From Morganella morganii (GTDB lineage Bacteria; Pseudomonadota; Gammaproteobacteria; Enterobacterales; Enterobacteriaceae), in the NCBI RefSeq assembly GCF_019242955.1, contig NZ_CP066129.1:1922001-1986000 (forward strand): 64,000 nucleotides of DNA, read 5' to 3'. A model generated the notes under the pieces. It saw nothing but the letters and a program-made list of their open reading frames with translations, searched no databases and was not told the DNA's origin. Positions 28,600-39,090 of the stretch are shown one piece after another (position 1 is the stretch's first letter; each line of letters opens with the position of its first letter). A program made the position numbers and the translations under genes.

Positions 28600-29604
28600 A
28601 TGAAAAAAATAATACGATCATCTGAGATTACACCGGAATCTGTATTTATGATGAAGCGCAGGAATCTGCTTAAGTTATTAGGTGCCGGTACTGCCGGATT
28701 AATGGTCAGCCCGTCAGTCAGCGCCGGTCTGTTTTCGTGGTTTTCCGGCGATGATAAGCCCGGAGTTCCGGAGACAATCTTAAAAGACCTCAGTTATACA
28801 AAACCTGAACAGTATCAGTCCGGCCTGGTATTAACGCCGGAAGATAAAGTGACCGGTTATAATAATTTCTATGAATTCGGCCTGAATAAATCGGACCCGG
28901 CTGAAAACGCACATACCCTGAAAACGGATGAATGGACACTGACGATTGAAGGGGAAGTTAACCGGCCTCTGGTATTAAATGCCGATGAGATCCGCCATAA
29001 ATTTCAGGCCGAAGAGCGTATTTACCGGATGCGCTGTGTGGAAGCATGGTCAATGGTTATTCCGTGGGTCGGTTTTCCTCTGAGAGATTTATTATTATCA
29101 GCGGAACCGAACAGCAAAGCGAAATATGTTGCTTTTGAGACGGTGTATGCCCCGGAACAAATGCCCGGCCAAAAGAGCCGCTTTACCGGGGGCGGGCTTC
29201 AGTATCCGTATATTGAAGGGTTACGCCTGGATGAAGCGCTTCATCCTCTGACGCTGATGGCAACAGGTGTTTACGGAAAAGAACTGCCGAAACAAAATGG
29301 TGCGCCTGTCCGGCTGGTGGTGCCGTGGAAATATGGTTTTAAAGGCATAAAATCCATTGTTAAAATCCGCCTGACAGAATCTGTGCCGCCGACCACATGG
29401 AATCTTTCAGCACCCCGTGAATATGGTTTTTATGCCAATGTAAACCCGCAGGTTGATCATCCGCGCTGGTCGCAGGCCACAGAACGTTTTATCGGCTCCG
29501 GAGGGTTAGGCAGAACAACACGGCAACCGACATTACTGTTTAACGGTTATGCAGAAGACGTGGCGGAATTATATAAAGGGATGGATCTGCGGAGATATTT
29601 CTGA
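28600..29604 (+). CDS. msrP: MsrP, periplasmic methionine sulfoxide reductase, molybdopterin subunit
   Basis: A 334-residue protein with a twin-arginine leader ([16 protein letters not shown], then cleavage near VSAG). Molybdenum-ligand Cys146 lies in [11 protein letters not shown], and the C-terminal [18 protein letters not shown] and QPTLLFNGY are typical of the YedY/MsrP family. It repairs oxidised methionines in envelope proteins with electrons from MsrQ. The stop overlaps the msrQ start. The upstream palindrome and two-component genes indicate oxidant-inducible expression. Confidence 0.96.
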   Translation: MKKIIRSSEITPESVFMMKRRNLLKLLGAGTAGLMVSPSVSAGLFSWFSGDDKPGVPETILKDLSYTKPEQYQSGLVLTPEDKVTGYNNFYEFGLNKSDPAENAHTLKTDEWTLTIEGEVNRPLVLNADEIRHKFQAEERIYRMRCVEAWSMVIPWVGFPLRDLLLSAEPNSKAKYVAFETVYAPEQMPGQKSRFTGGGLQYPYIEGLRLDEALHPLTLMATGVYGKELPKQNGAPVRLVVPWKYGFKGIKSIVKIRLTESVPPTTWNLSAPREYGFYANVNPQVDHPRWSQATERFIGSGGLGRTTRQPTLLFNGYAEDVAELYKGMDLRRYF

Positions 29605-30218
29605 TGATGAAATTATTCCGTTACCCGTTTGTTAATCTCTTTTTTCATCTGACGGCAATATTGCCGCTGGTATGGCTTATTTATGCTGTTAATTACGGGG
29701 CGCTGGGGGCGGATCCGGCAAAAGATATTCAGCATTTTACCGGTATTACAGCACTTCGTTTAGTGATTATTATCGCAGTGATACCGGTGATCGCTTTTTA
29801 TTTTAAGATGAACAGTTTATATCAGGTGAGAAAATTACTCGGATTATGGTGTTTTTTCTGGGCAACGCTGCATCTGGCCAGTTATTTTTTTCTTGAAATA
29901 GGCGCAGAAAATACGGCACTCTTTTTCAGTGAGATAGTGTCCCGCTTTTATCTTAATCTCGGTGCGGCGGGCTGGTTCATTCTGTGTCTGATGGCGGTGA
30001 CATCATCTGACCGGATACGCAGGTTATCAGGCCGGTGGTGGAAACGGATCCATAATCTGCTGTATCCGCTGCTGTTCATTGTGATTACGCACTATATTCT
30101 GGCAGCGAAGACTGATACACCTGAACCGGCCATTTACCTGGTACTGGTTATTCTGGCGTACTGTCACCGCCGGCAGCAGCGAAGTAAAGAACAGGCATTA
30201 CCCGATAAAATCGGGTAA
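29604..30218 (+). CDS. msrQ: MsrQ, haem-binding membrane subunit of the MsrPQ system
   Basis: A 204-residue membrane protein with about six hydrophobic segments (YedZ/MsrQ family). Conserved His residues for haem are visible in QHFTGITAL, ATLHLASYF, KRIHNLLYPL and FIVITHYI. It passes electrons from the quinone pool or a flavin reductase to MsrP. It starts on the last base of the msrP stop, indicating coupling. A hairpin forms over its final codons. Confidence 0.95.
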   Translation: MMKLFRYPFVNLFFHLTAILPLVWLIYAVNYGALGADPAKDIQHFTGITALRLVIIIAVIPVIAFYFKMNSLYQVRKLLGLWCFFWATLHLASYFFLEIGAENTALFFSEIVSRFYLNLGAAGWFILCLMAVTSSDRIRRLSGRWWKRIHNLLYPLLFIVITHYILAAKTDTPEPAIYLVLVILAYCHRRQQRSKEQALPDKIG

Positions 30219-30220
30219 TG
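30196..30220 (+). terminator. Hairpin over the msrQ stop codon
   Basis: CATTACCCGAT / ATCGGGTAATG flank an AAA loop and include the last codons and stop of msrQ. No T run follows, so it may be a weak terminator or a stabilising 3' hairpin. Confidence 0.45.
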
Positions 30221-30245
30221 CGATTATGTTAATTGTATTCTGCTG

Positions 30246-31103
30246 TTATTTATTACTGTAATACTCATAAGTGGTACGGAAAGGGACTTCACCGGCAGGT
30301 TCGCCGTTAATATGCCGGAGCCAGAGACCGGCGGTACAGTTCTGGTACGTATCCCATTCAGTACACTGAATATCATTACCGGTTACGATTCCGGTGGATT
30401 CCGTTCTTTCTGTCCCTTTATCCAGGCCACCTTTCTCATTGTAGGTGAAATTAAAGTCACTGAGAGGAATTGGTGTGGTGTAAATACGGGTCAGCCGGTC
30501 TGCTTTATCATAATCAAAATTCAGATTGTAGGATTTGGCGAGAATTTCACTGTTTATCAGAACCGAATGTATATTGCCATCGCGGTATTCCACGGTGCCT
30601 TTCTCGGTCATGATGGTACTGTTACCCTCGATAAAATTATCTGTCCGGTAGCCGGTGATAACCTGTTGTGCATCTTTGGACAGAAAAATCCGGCTGATAG
30701 TCGGGCGCGTTTTTTTTTTACCGATATAATCAGCAGAAAAGCGGTATTCCATACTGATCTCATCAGTAGTTTCCGCCCCGGTCACCCGTAAATCAAAGAT
30801 CATATCGTATTGCATACTTCTGCGGGTGAAATCATAGTGAGTGATCTGCCCGCAGGGTGACAGTGTAATATTGCTGGCAGAAAAAATCTGAGTACCGCTG
30901 TCCTGCTGCCCGGCTGTTGTCATCATAGAGGTCGATTTTACCGGGCCGTTCAGATAAGAAAGCCCCATCATTCTCATATGATTAAGCCGGGTCTGTTCAG
31001 ACATCGGTTTACAGTCCGTCTCTGCCGCATAAGACGGCGGGGCGAAAACAGCGGAAAATAGCGCCAAAGGCAGAACTGAACTGGTTACAGTGAGTTTTTT
31101 CAT
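30246..31103 (-). CDS. Secreted or periplasmic protein, YnfC-like (UPF0257) candidate
   Basis: A 285-residue protein with a Sec signal peptide (MKKLTVTSSVLPLALFSAVF, cleavage near SYAA). The mature part is rich in beta strands, with LNGPVKS, LSPCGQITHYDF and LNFDYDKADRLTRIY. These are weakly similar to the lipoprotein YnfC of E. coli and to YD/RHS-like single repeats. There is no lipobox Cys, unlike YnfC. It contains an A10 tract (minus strand, near 30710) that is in frame. It is convergent with msrQ and followed by no clear terminator of its own. The function is unknown. Confidence 0.55.
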   Translation of the reverse strand: MKKLTVTSSVLPLALFSAVFAPPSYAAETDCKPMSEQTRLNHMRMMGLSYLNGPVKSTSMMTTAGQQDSGTQIFSASNITLSPCGQITHYDFTRRSMQYDMIFDLRVTGAETTDEISMEYRFSADYIGKKKTRPTISRIFLSKDAQQVITGYRTDNFIEGNSTIMTEKGTVEYRDGNIHSVLINSEILAKSYNLNFDYDKADRLTRIYTTPIPLSDFNFTYNEKGGLDKGTERTESTGIVTGNDIQCTEWDTYQNCTAGLWLRHINGEPAGEVPFRTTYEYYSNK

Positions 31104-31385
31104 GATATCTCCGGAAAGCCCTGAATCCTGATTGATTTATCATCGATGGTAAGGGACTTATTCCGTTCAGGCAACCAGACAATAAGATAATCGGTGTTAT
31201 TTATTCTGCTGTCTTAATGATACTCGTTGAAATAATCTTTTCAGGAGGCCGGGTTAACGTGTTTCAGTATTGTCCGGAAAAGAATCACCAGGTAAAATTA
31301 TATATCAGCGGATTTGAACGTAATACTGCTGATAATATGCATGAGATGGCGGATGCATCATATTCATAATGAATGGTGTAAAATA

Positions 31386-31676
31386 ATGATAAATTACAAT
31401 GAAATGGTAAAAAATGAATCGATGGAAGATGTTATCCTGTTTCTGGTTGCCAGGCGTGAAAGCGGTCTTATTTACCCGGCAATAGATCGTTTTTTTTATC
31501 TTCATAATGGCCCGGATAAATATGAGGCGTGTAATATTATGATTCTCCGCGAAACGCACCGGCTTCTGAATGAAGAAAAAATAATGTGCGGAGGAGATAA
31601 AGGCGGCCATTATATGAAAGGACCGAAATGGATTGAGCCTGATTTTATGTCAGAAGGGAAATATGAGATAGATTAA
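31386..31676 (+). CDS. Small protein of unknown function
   Basis: A 96-residue reading frame taken from ATG at 31386 (MINYNEMVKNESMEDVILFL). An ATG at 31404 is equally possible, and the upstream sites are weak. It has a helical, acidic character with EACNIMILRETHRLLNEE and a C-terminal GGDKGGHYMKGPKWIEPDF segment. There is no signal peptide or membrane span. Base composition is more AT-rich than the neighbouring operons. It stands alone between the secreted protein gene and the lsr terminator. The glycine-rich end resembles some small immunity or adaptor proteins, but I do not recognise it. Confidence 0.5.
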   Translation: MINYNEMVKNESMEDVILFLVARRESGLIYPAIDRFFYLHNGPDKYEACNIMILRETHRLLNEEKIMCGGDKGGHYMKGPKWIEPDFMSEGKYEID

Positions 31677-31813
31677 AAAATACATGCTTGTTATTTTTGA
31701 ATGCAACTGTGAGTACGCTTATTATATTTTATTAATCCGATTTCCGGAGAAGATAAAACAAATAAGATAAGTAACTATCCATAATAATAAAACAATGAAT
31801 AATCAATACAAAA

Positions 31814-31839
31814 AAGTGACCGCCGTTATGCGGTCACTT
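31814..31839 (-). terminator. Terminator of the lsr operon
   Basis: Read on the minus strand, AAGTGACCGC / GCGGTCACTT is followed by TTTTTTG, about 20 bases after the lsrG stop. Confidence 0.88.
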
Positions 31840-31860
31840 AACGGAATAAAGACGGTACGC

Positions 31861-32160
31861 TTATTTCACTTCCGGCATCAGACCGATAAATACCGTTTTC
31901 TTACGCGGGCCGGTCATCAGGTCTTCCAGCTTTTCCACACACTGTAAATAGTGCGGGGTTTTCTTATGTGCCGCCACGGCCGCATCATCGGCATAGGCTT
32001 CATAGATATAAAAGCGGGTTTCCACTTCCGGGTCCTGTAACACATCAAAACGCAGGTTACCGGGCTCTTTTACCGATCCCAGATGATTTTCACGGAAAAC
32101 GGCAATAAACTCGTCCACTTTGCCGGGTTTCACATTAATTTCCACTAATGTTACGTTCAA
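31861..32160 (-). CDS. lsrG: LsrG, phospho-AI-2 isomerase
   Basis: A 99-residue ABM-fold monooxygenase-like protein ([19 protein letters not shown], then [14 protein letters not shown]). It acts on phosphorylated AI-2 (P-DPD), converting it to the isomer used by LsrF. It starts three bases after the lsrF stop and is the last gene of the lsr operon. The usual His and Glu residues ([12 protein letters not shown]) are present. The length matches E. coli LsrG (96). Confidence 0.93.
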   Translation of the reverse strand: MNVTLVEINVKPGKVDEFIAVFRENHLGSVKEPGNLRFDVLQDPEVETRFYIYEAYADDAAVAAHKKTPHYLQCVEKLEDLMTGPRKKTVFIGLMPEVK

Positions 32161-32163
32161 AAT

Positions 32164-33045
32164 TTACCCCTTGTTCTTTTCGCTCAGGAACAGCTGATAA
32201 GCCTGTGCGGCACTTTCACCGCCATGCACAACGGCACGGATCGCTTTCATCATGGCAACCGGGTCTTCGGACTGGAAGATATTCCGGCCCATATCCACCC
32301 CGGATGCGCCCTGGTCAATGGCGCGGAAACACATATCGAGTGCTTCGTTTTCCGGCAGCTTTTTACCGCCCGCAATGACAATCGGTACCGGACAACCGGC
32401 AGTGATGCGCTCAAAACCTTCTTCAACAAAGTAGGTTTTGATGATATTGGCGCCCATCTCAGCAGCAATACGGCTGGCGAGAGAGAAATAACGCTGGTCA
32501 CGCGCCATATCTTTACCCACCCCGGTTACCGCCATTACCGGCATACCGACACGCATCCCCGCATCCACCATTTTGATGATGTTTTTGATGGACTGGTGCT
32601 CATGCTCTGTTCCGATATACACCTGAGCTGCAACCGCGGACACATTCAGACGAACCGCGTCATCCATCGCTACCGCAACGGCTTCGTTGGAGAGCTCCGT
32701 CAGGATGGAGTTAGCGCCGGATGCCCGCAGAACAACCGGTTTATTGGTCGCGACCGGCACCTGTGAGCGCAGTATGCCGCGGGTACACATCAGCACATCA
32801 GTGTGTTCAAAGAGCGGGGCGATATTAATATCAATCCGCTCAAGGCCGGTGGTCGGCCCCTGGAAATAGCCGTGGTCAAAGGCCAGCATGACCGTTTTAT
32901 TGTCCTGCGGATTAAAAATACGGGCCAGACGCGACTGCATACCCCAATCCAGCGAACCGCAGCCTTTGAGGGTATAAAGGGTATTTTTTTGCGGCGTGTT
33001 AAGCCCGAAGTCTTTGCCGTCACGGATATCATCTAAATCAGCCAT
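32164..33045 (-). CDS. lsrF: LsrF, 3-hydroxy-2,4-pentadione-5-phosphate thiolase
   Basis: A 293-residue class I aldolase-fold enzyme ([21 protein letters not shown]). It transfers an acetyl group from the isomerised phospho-AI-2 to CoA. Features include [20 protein letters not shown] and [18 protein letters not shown], with a lysine positioned as in the family. GGGGAG precedes the ATG. It lies between lsrB and lsrG as in E. coli. Confidence 0.95.
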   Translation of the reverse strand: MADLDDIRDGKDFGLNTPQKNTLYTLKGCGSLDWGMQSRLARIFNPQDNKTVMLAFDHGYFQGPTTGLERIDINIAPLFEHTDVLMCTRGILRSQVPVATNKPVVLRASGANSILTELSNEAVAVAMDDAVRLNVSAVAAQVYIGTEHEHQSIKNIIKMVDAGMRVGMPVMAVTGVGKDMARDQRYFSLASRIAAEMGANIIKTYFVEEGFERITAGCPVPIVIAGGKKLPENEALDMCFRAIDQGASGVDMGRNIFQSEDPVAMMKAIRAVVHGGESAAQAYQLFLSEKNKG

Positions 33046-33110
33046 GGAATTCTCCCCTGGTTAAACAGGCGCGGAGGGGGTCCGCGCCACTGGTTAAATC
33101 AGCAACTACA

Positions 33111-34127
33111 TCAGAAATCATAGTTGTTAATATTTTCTTTGGTGAAGATAACGCGCTCAGGCAGTACCACAATTCCGTTGCCTTTTGCTTCGTAGTCATA
33201 ACCCTGAACACTGTTCGGGGAGACTTCGACTTCACCCACACCGTCGACGGTGATCTTATCGCCGACATTCAGTTCGCCTTTCTTCATCAGTGCATCAGCC
33301 ACGGCGACAGAAATTTCGCCTTGTTTGACCACATCCCATAACGCGAACTGGTTAACTGTGCCGCGTTCCACATACGGACGCATCACGTTCGGGGTACTGA
33401 ACCCGACAACCGCCACATCATTGCGCTTCAGGTTCTCTTTGGCCTGTGCCGCCGCCGGCAGAGCGTTGGCGTCCGGTGCGATAATCACATCCAGATCACT
33501 CCAGGCATTGAGAATACCTTCTGCTGTCTGTAAGGATTTGGTGGCATCGTTATAACCGTATTGAGTGGTAACCACTTCCCAGCCCGGATGCTCAGCTTCG
33601 ATTTTCGCTTTTGCTTCTTTGACCCACTGGTTCTGGTCTGTCACCGTCGGGCTGGAATAGAAGAAGGCCACTTTGGCTTTTTCTTTTTTCACCTGATCCG
33701 CGGCCATATCCACCAGAATGCTGCCGAGCTGTTTTGGTGTGCCCTGGTCAATATAAATGGAACGGCACTCCGGGTTGGTATCGGAATCCCAGGTCAGCAC
33801 TTTCACGCCGCGCTGCATAGCTCGCTTCAGGGACGGGCATAATCCGTCCGGCGAGACAGCGGAGACAATAATCGCGTCATAACCGCGGTTAACAAAGTTG
33901 TTGATCAGCTGTACCTGACCGGACACACTCGGCTCGGTCGGGCCGTCATAGGTGACATCGATACCGAGTTTTTTCCCGGCTTCCACAGCACCCTGGCCGC
34001 CGCTGGTAAAGAAGCCGACACCGACAAGTTTAGGAATAAAGGCGACTTTTTCTGCTGCATTCGCCCAGGAAACACATGCGAGACTTAATGCAGTGGCGAG
34101 CGCCAGTTTTTTCATGATGGGTTTCAT
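33111..34127 (-). CDS. lsrB: LsrB, AI-2 periplasmic binding protein
   Basis: A 338-residue type-1 periplasmic binding protein. The start is taken at 34127, where GGAG lies six bases upstream and the signal peptide is [20 protein letters not shown], cleaved after WANA. An ATG four codons earlier is possible. The mature sequence begins [20 protein letters not shown], and [18 protein letters not shown] contains typical AI-2 contacts. It binds the furanosyl AI-2 signal and feeds the LsrACD importer. Confidence 0.95.
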   Translation of the reverse strand: MKPIMKKLALATALSLACVSWANAAEKVAFIPKLVGVGFFTSGGQGAVEAGKKLGIDVTYDGPTEPSVSGQVQLINNFVNRGYDAIIVSAVSPDGLCPSLKRAMQRGVKVLTWDSDTNPECRSIYIDQGTPKQLGSILVDMAADQVKKEKAKVAFFYSSPTVTDQNQWVKEAKAKIEAEHPGWEVVTTQYGYNDATKSLQTAEGILNAWSDLDVIIAPDANALPAAAQAKENLKRNDVAVVGFSTPNVMRPYVERGTVNQFALWDVVKQGEISVAVADALMKKGELNVGDKITVDGVGEVEVSPNSVQGYDYEAKGNGIVVLPERVIFTKENINNYDF

Positions 34128-34168
34128 GGTTTTCTCCATTTCGTCAAATCTGTGATAACAAACGTGTT

Positions 34169-35173
34169 TTACTCTGATACGAATTGCCTGTTGCGTTTAC
34201 GCGCCCACCAGCCAAGGATGTGATGTCGGTGTAAAGAAACGGAACGACCAACAACGGCAACAATAAGCAGCGCACCCGAAAGTGCACTGGAGACCTGATT
34301 CGGTACGCCGATCATCTGCAATCCCTGCTGTAAAAAGCCGATCAGCAAAACAGCCAGCGCGGTGCCTAATACAGAGCCGGAACCGCCGTAAATATTGGCG
34401 CCACCCAGAACAACAGCGGTGATCGCAGGCATCAGGAACGATGCCCCGAGATCCGCACGGGCAGAGCCGAAATAGGACACTAAAATGACGGACGCGAGTG
34501 CAGCGGAGACGCCGACCATCGCATACAGCAGACAAATAGTGCGTGTCACCGGGAACGCGCTGTAACGGGCGACACGGGCATTCTGTCCGATTAAAAAGAC
34601 ATTGCGGCCCGGATGGGTGCGGTGCAGATAAAACCAGAACACCAGCACACACAGGGCAAAAATAATCAGCGGCAGCGGAATACCTAACAGGTCGAGATTG
34701 GCAAAGTCAGTAAAGGCCATCGGGAAGCCGCCGATACCTTCAAAACCGGTCGCGCCGGATAACCCGGAGAGCAGCAGGGCGCAGCCGCCGAACAGATACA
34801 TGGTGCCGAGTGTAATCACCAGCGGGTTAACACCGGTAAACAGGATCAGCAGCGCGTTAATCAGACCGCACAATGCGCCGGTCAGAAGAGTCAGCGGGAT
34901 CGCGGCAATCATCGGCACACCCGCCTGATTGAGTATGCCGAGCACAATGGCCGTCAGCCCGATGGTGGAGCCGAAGGAGATATCCATACCGCCGCTGACA
35001 ATCACCAGCGTCAGCGGCAGTGCGACCAGGCCGATACAGATAAAGTCACTGGTACTGAACAGCAGTACATTGACATCCAGCAGACGCGGGTTACCCATAC
35101 CGAATAACAGGATTTCCAGAACTATCAGCAGCGCGAGAGCAATTTCCCAGCCGTAACGTTTGGTGATACTCAT
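34169..35173 (-). CDS. lsrD: LsrD, AI-2 ABC transporter permease
   Basis: A 334-residue inner-membrane permease of the ribose/AI-2 family with about nine or ten hydrophobic segments. [20 protein letters not shown] and the loop [20 protein letters not shown] are diagnostic. It pairs with LsrC. The start overlaps the lsrC stop by four bases (ATGA type). Confidence 0.94.
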   Translation of the reverse strand: MSITKRYGWEIALALLIVLEILLFGMGNPRLLDVNVLLFSTSDFICIGLVALPLTLVIVSGGMDISFGSTIGLTAIVLGILNQAGVPMIAAIPLTLLTGALCGLINALLILFTGVNPLVITLGTMYLFGGCALLLSGLSGATGFEGIGGFPMAFTDFANLDLLGIPLPLIIFALCVLVFWFYLHRTHPGRNVFLIGQNARVARYSAFPVTRTICLLYAMVGVSAALASVILVSYFGSARADLGASFLMPAITAVVLGGANIYGGSGSVLGTALAVLLIGFLQQGLQMIGVPNQVSSALSGALLIVAVVGRSVSLHRHHILGWWARKRNRQFVSE

Positions 35174-36174
35174 TTTTTCGCCTCCTGCTGCGCGGAAGGA
35201 TTAAGGAACCGTGCATAGCGCTGGGCGCGGAGGTTTTTCTCCAGTGCCACACGCAGACGACCGTCAAAGACCAGAACAGCGAGTAATACAAATCCGGCGA
35301 TAAAGTCATTCCACCAGGCCGGCAGTTTAAGCAGCACCAGCACGCTGTCGATTTGAGTCATAAAGTAAGCACCGAGGATAGCACCCGCAATAGTTCCGGT
35401 TCCGCCGAGCAGGCTGATCCCGCCCAGCACACAGGCGGCGATGGCTTTCATTTCCAGGCCGTTACCGGTCTGATTCGGAATAAAGCCGATTTGTGAGGCG
35501 AACACAATTCCCGCGAGCGCCGCCATCATGCCGTTTACCGAGAAGGCAATGATGCGGGTACGGTCAACCGGAACACCCAACTGGCGTGCACCCTGCAAGT
35601 TATCGCCGGTGGCATAGAAACCGCGTCCGGCAGTGGTACGGGACAGGAACAGGGTCATCAGAATAATCAGCAGAATAATAAACCAGCCAATCGGTGACAG
35701 CCCGAGGAAGACCGGTTTTGACAGATCTTTCAGTTCTGCGGGTAAACCTTCAATCCATTTACCGCCGGTGAGTAACAGCATAATGCCGCGATACAGACCG
35801 AGAGTACCAAGGGTGGCAACAATGGCGGGTATCCGCAGCCAGGTGACCAGGATACCGTTGAACAACCCGGCCAGCAGCCCGGCGGCAACGGTCAGCAGGA
35901 TCGCCACAGTGAGGGGCAGTCCGGCATTCAGTGAGATCCCGACAATCACCGCACATAACCCGGTGGTGGAGCCGACAGATACGTCAATATTACGGGTCAG
36001 CATCACCAGTGTGGCACCGATAGCCAGCAGCATCTGGATCTGGGCACTGCCGAAAATCATGGTGACGGTTTGCAGGCTGAAGTAGCGGGTTTCCATACCG
36101 CCGAGCAGCACAAACAGACAGAGGATGGCCAGCAGTGCGGTGACTTCACGGTTATTCTGAATATATTTCAGCAT
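35170..36174 (-). CDS. lsrC: LsrC, AI-2 ABC transporter permease
   Basis: A 334-residue permease ([20 protein letters not shown]), paralogous to Lsr[21 protein letters not shown] and [20 protein letters not shown] are the conserved membrane and EAA-loop-like segments. Its start overlaps the end of lsrA by seven bases, and its stop overlaps the lsrD start, so lsrACD are translated as a coupled block. Confidence 0.94.
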   Translation of the reverse strand: MLKYIQNNREVTALLAILCLFVLLGGMETRYFSLQTVTMIFGSAQIQMLLAIGATLVMLTRNIDVSVGSTTGLCAVIVGISLNAGLPLTVAILLTVAAGLLAGLFNGILVTWLRIPAIVATLGTLGLYRGIMLLLTGGKWIEGLPAELKDLSKPVFLGLSPIGWFIILLIILMTLFLSRTTAGRGFYATGDNLQGARQLGVPVDRTRIIAFSVNGMMAALAGIVFASQIGFIPNQTGNGLEMKAIAACVLGGISLLGGTGTIAGAILGAYFMTQIDSVLVLLKLPAWWNDFIAGFVLLAVLVFDGRLRVALEKNLRAQRYARFLNPSAQQEAKK

Positions 36175-37730
36175 GATGCGGCCTCCTGTAACGGGCTGCT
36201 TTCTGTTTCTTTTTGCGGGCGGTGCTCACCGAACGCCATATGCATAATGGTGTCGGTATTCAGCTCGTCGTGCTGCAATTCCCCGGAGAACTCGCCCTGA
36301 TGCATGACCAGTACGCGGTCAGCCAGCGCCACCACTTCATCGAGGTCAGAGGAAATCAGTAAAATCGCCACATTTTGCTGTGCGATGCTTTGTATCAGCT
36401 GATAAATATCATTACGGGCGCCGACATCGACCCCGCGCGTCGGTTCGTCAATAATCAGCAGTGACGGATTGGCTTCCAGGCATTTGGCAATCAGAATCTT
36501 TTGCTGATTACCGCCGGACAGCGTACGCACGATCTGTTGTCCGTCACTGAATTTGATATTGAGCGCGCGTCGGTAACGTTCGAGCAATGCATCATCACGC
36601 GAGCGGTTTACCAGCAGTCCCTGGTGGTTGTGTACCAGCGCACCGATATTCCAGGTGAGCGGGGCGTCAAGGAAAAGTCCGGAGGCCTGACGGTCTTCAG
36701 GTAAACAGACCAGCCCCCGGGTGAGGCGTTTTTCACTGCTGACACCGCGCAGATTTTCACCGTTGAGGAAAACCTCACCGGCGATCAGCGGGCGCAGCCC
36801 GTATAATGTTTCAGCGAGTTCGGTCCGGCCGGCGCCGACGACGCCGGCCAGTCCGACCACTTCCCCCGGGTTGACAACAAAACTGATATGACGGAATCCT
36901 TCGCCGCAGGCATTGCGGACGTCCAGCACCGGCGTATCATCCTGCGGATTATTACGGGTGGCAGACAGATCCAGCCAGAGCTTCTGTGTCTCTGACAGCG
37001 GCTTTTTCTTCGCTTCCGGCGTGATCGCCTGAATAATTTCATCTGTGGAAAATTGTTTTGCCGGACCGGCCAGGGCGATATTACCGTCGCGCATCACGCT
37101 GAGATAATCCGCAATCGCATGGATTTCCGGCAATTTATGAGAGATAAAGACAATCCCGACACCCTGTTGCTGTAATTCCCGCACCCGATCAAACAGGCGT
37201 TCGGTTTCAGCCGGGGTCAGCGAGGCGGTGGGTTCATCCAGGATCAGAATCCGGGAGTCACGCATCAGGCCGCGCATGATCTCCACCAGTTGCTGATCCG
37301 CCACATTCAGGCTGCCCGCCCGGGCACTGAGATCAAAATTACAGCGCAGTGATGTCAGCATCTGCTGTAATTTGGCTTTGCCCGCCTGATGTTTCGGCAG
37401 TCGGAACAAAATATTTTCCTGTACTGACAGATTCGGGAACAGCAGCGGCTCCTGCGGCACCAGATACAGTCCGAGCTGATGAGCTTTCGCCGGTGTCAGG
37501 TGCGATACCTCCTGACCTTCCAGCATCAGGGTGCCGGCATCAGGCTGTTCAATCCCTGCAATAATTTTCATCAGCGTGGATTTTCCCGCGCCGTTGCCGC
37601 CCAGCAATGCGTGAACCTGTCCCGGCAACAGTGTGAAATCGATGTGTTTAAGGACAACCACACCGGAGAACTGTTTGGCTATGCCGCGGGCGGTGAGCAG
37701 CGGCTGAATCGGGTGTTGCTTCTCTGACAT
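36168..37730 (-). CDS. lsrA: LsrA, AI-2 ABC transporter ATPase (double domain)
   Basis: A 520-residue tandem ABC ATPase of the sugar-importer type. The first Walker A is GGNGAGKST (about 44-52). The second half has [16 protein letters not shown] and [16 protein letters not shown], and a degenerate second nucleotide fold ([12 protein letters not shown]) as in RbsA-type proteins. It powers AI-2 uptake. It is the first gene of the lsr operon, diverging from lsrR. Confidence 0.95.
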   Translation of the reverse strand: MSEKQHPIQPLLTARGIAKQFSGVVVLKHIDFTLLPGQVHALLGGNGAGKSTLMKIIAGIEQPDAGTLMLEGQEVSHLTPAKAHQLGLYLVPQEPLLFPNLSVQENILFRLPKHQAGKAKLQQMLTSLRCNFDLSARAGSLNVADQQLVEIMRGLMRDSRILILDEPTASLTPAETERLFDRVRELQQQGVGIVFISHKLPEIHAIADYLSVMRDGNIALAGPAKQFSTDEIIQAITPEAKKKPLSETQKLWLDLSATRNNPQDDTPVLDVRNACGEGFRHISFVVNPGEVVGLAGVVGAGRTELAETLYGLRPLIAGEVFLNGENLRGVSSEKRLTRGLVCLPEDRQASGLFLDAPLTWNIGALVHNHQGLLVNRSRDDALLERYRRALNIKFSDGQQIVRTLSGGNQQKILIAKCLEANPSLLIIDEPTRGVDVGARNDIYQLIQSIAQQNVAILLISSDLDEVVALADRVLVMHQGEFSGELQHDELNTDTIMHMAFGEHRPQKETESSPLQEAASC

Positions 37731-37794
37731 AACGGCACCTCTGGTGTTATGGGTATTGCTGCCGGATGTTATGTGATGAAGAAAACATCAAAAA

Positions 37795-37910
37795 TGAACA
37801 TTTATAATTTATAAACACATTTGTTCATAAATGTAAGCCATAAAAATCAAATAAGACAATATTTCGGCCATATTTTGTGAAAAAATCAGATCTGCGTTAG
37901 AATTTGTTCA
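37795..37910. promoter_or_regulatory. lsrA-lsrR divergent control region with repeated TGTTCA half-sites
   Basis: The 253-base gap between lsrA and lsrR is very AT-rich. It contains TGAACA (37795-37800) facing TGTTCA (37822-37827), and a third TGTTCA at 37905-37910, each flanked by A/T runs. LsrR represses both directions in related bacteria and is released by phospho-AI-2. These half-sites are candidates for its binding; I do not recall the exact consensus. Confidence 0.5.
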
Positions 37911-37983
37911 AAATTTTGGCCCGCACCTCTGGCAGATTTCTGTAAAAGGTGCTTATCTGTAAAAACGGAAAACAAAAGTTCAC

Positions 37984-38988
37984 ATGACAACAGTTTCAAA
38001 AAACACGAAAGCAGCCCCGGTAAGCTCCGTTTCTTCGATGGACTATGACGCCTCAGGACTTAGTATGAATGAAGAAGAGTTATTGGCCCGTATTGCCTGG
38101 TTTTATTACCACGATGGTCTCACACAGGGAGATATCGGGGATCTGCTCGGTCTGACACGGCTGAAAGTTTCGCGTTTGCTCGAAAAAGGACGTCAGTCCG
38201 GCGTCATCCGGGTACAGATAAATTCCCGGTTTGAAGGCTGCCTTGAACTTGAAGATATCCTGAAAAAAAGATTTTCGTTAAAACAAATTCGCATTCTCCC
38301 GGCGCTGAACGGCCCGGAGATCCACACCCGTCTCGGCGTGGCCGGTGCACATCTGCTGATGTCACAGCTTTCGCCCGGCCAGTTGCTGGCTGTCGGGTTC
38401 GGGGAAGCGGCAATGGCGACATTGCAGCATCTGAGCGGGTTTGTCTCTTCACAGCAGATCCGTCTGGTGACACTCTCCGGCGGTGTCGGACAGTATATGA
38501 CCGGTATCGGCCAGCTGGATGCCAATTGTCCGGTCAGCATTATCCCGGCACCGCTGCGGGCATCGAATGCCGCGGTAGCCGCGACATTCCGGCAGGAACG
38601 CAGCGTGCAGGATGTGTTGATGGCGGCCAGCGCGGCGGATATCGCGGTGGTCGGCCTGGGCGCGGTGAATCAGAAACAGGATGCCACCATTATGCGTTCC
38701 GGCTATATCAGCAGTGGTGAACAGCTGATGCTGGCACGGCGGGGAGCGGTCGGGGATATTCTCGGCTACTTTATCGGCCGCGAAGGGGAACTGACAGAAG
38801 AGGTTGAGATGCACCGCGAACTTATCGGTATCACACCCGCAGAGCTGAAAAACATCCCGACAGTTGTCGGGGTGGCGGGCGGTGAGGAAAAAGCCGAGGT
38901 GATTGTGGCGGCACTGCTGGGGGGTTATATCAATTCCCTGGTAACGGACGAGCAGACGGCGCGGGTAATGCTGACATTATTAACCTGA
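37984..38988 (+). CDS. lsrR: LsrR, AI-2-responsive repressor
   Basis: A 334-residue SorC/DeoR-type regulator. The N-terminal HTH has [24 protein letters not shown] (about residues 48-72). The sugar-phosphate-binding domain follows ([30 protein letters not shown]). It is slightly longer at the N-terminus than E. coli LsrR (317). It represses the divergent lsrACDBFG genes until phospho-AI-2 binds. lsrK follows after about 100 bases, the reverse order of the E. coli lsrK-lsrR pair. Confidence 0.95.
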   Translation: MTTVSKNTKAAPVSSVSSMDYDASGLSMNEEELLARIAWFYYHDGLTQGDIGDLLGLTRLKVSRLLEKGRQSGVIRVQINSRFEGCLELEDILKKRFSLKQIRILPALNGPEIHTRLGVAGAHLLMSQLSPGQLLAVGFGEAAMATLQHLSGFVSSQQIRLVTLSGGVGQYMTGIGQLDANCPVSIIPAPLRASNAAVAATFRQERSVQDVLMAASAADIAVVGLGAVNQKQDATIMRSGYISSGEQLMLARRGAVGDILGYFIGREGELTEEVEMHRELIGITPAELKNIPTVVGVAGGEEKAEVIVAALLGGYINSLVTDEQTARVMLTLLT

Positions 38989-39090
38989 TGCATTATTAAC
39001 CTTATGCACTGACTGCCCCGCAGACGAAAAATCACGCTGTATTTCATGGTGTAACGGTATCGGTCCAATTTAATTTGTGAGGATGGCGAC

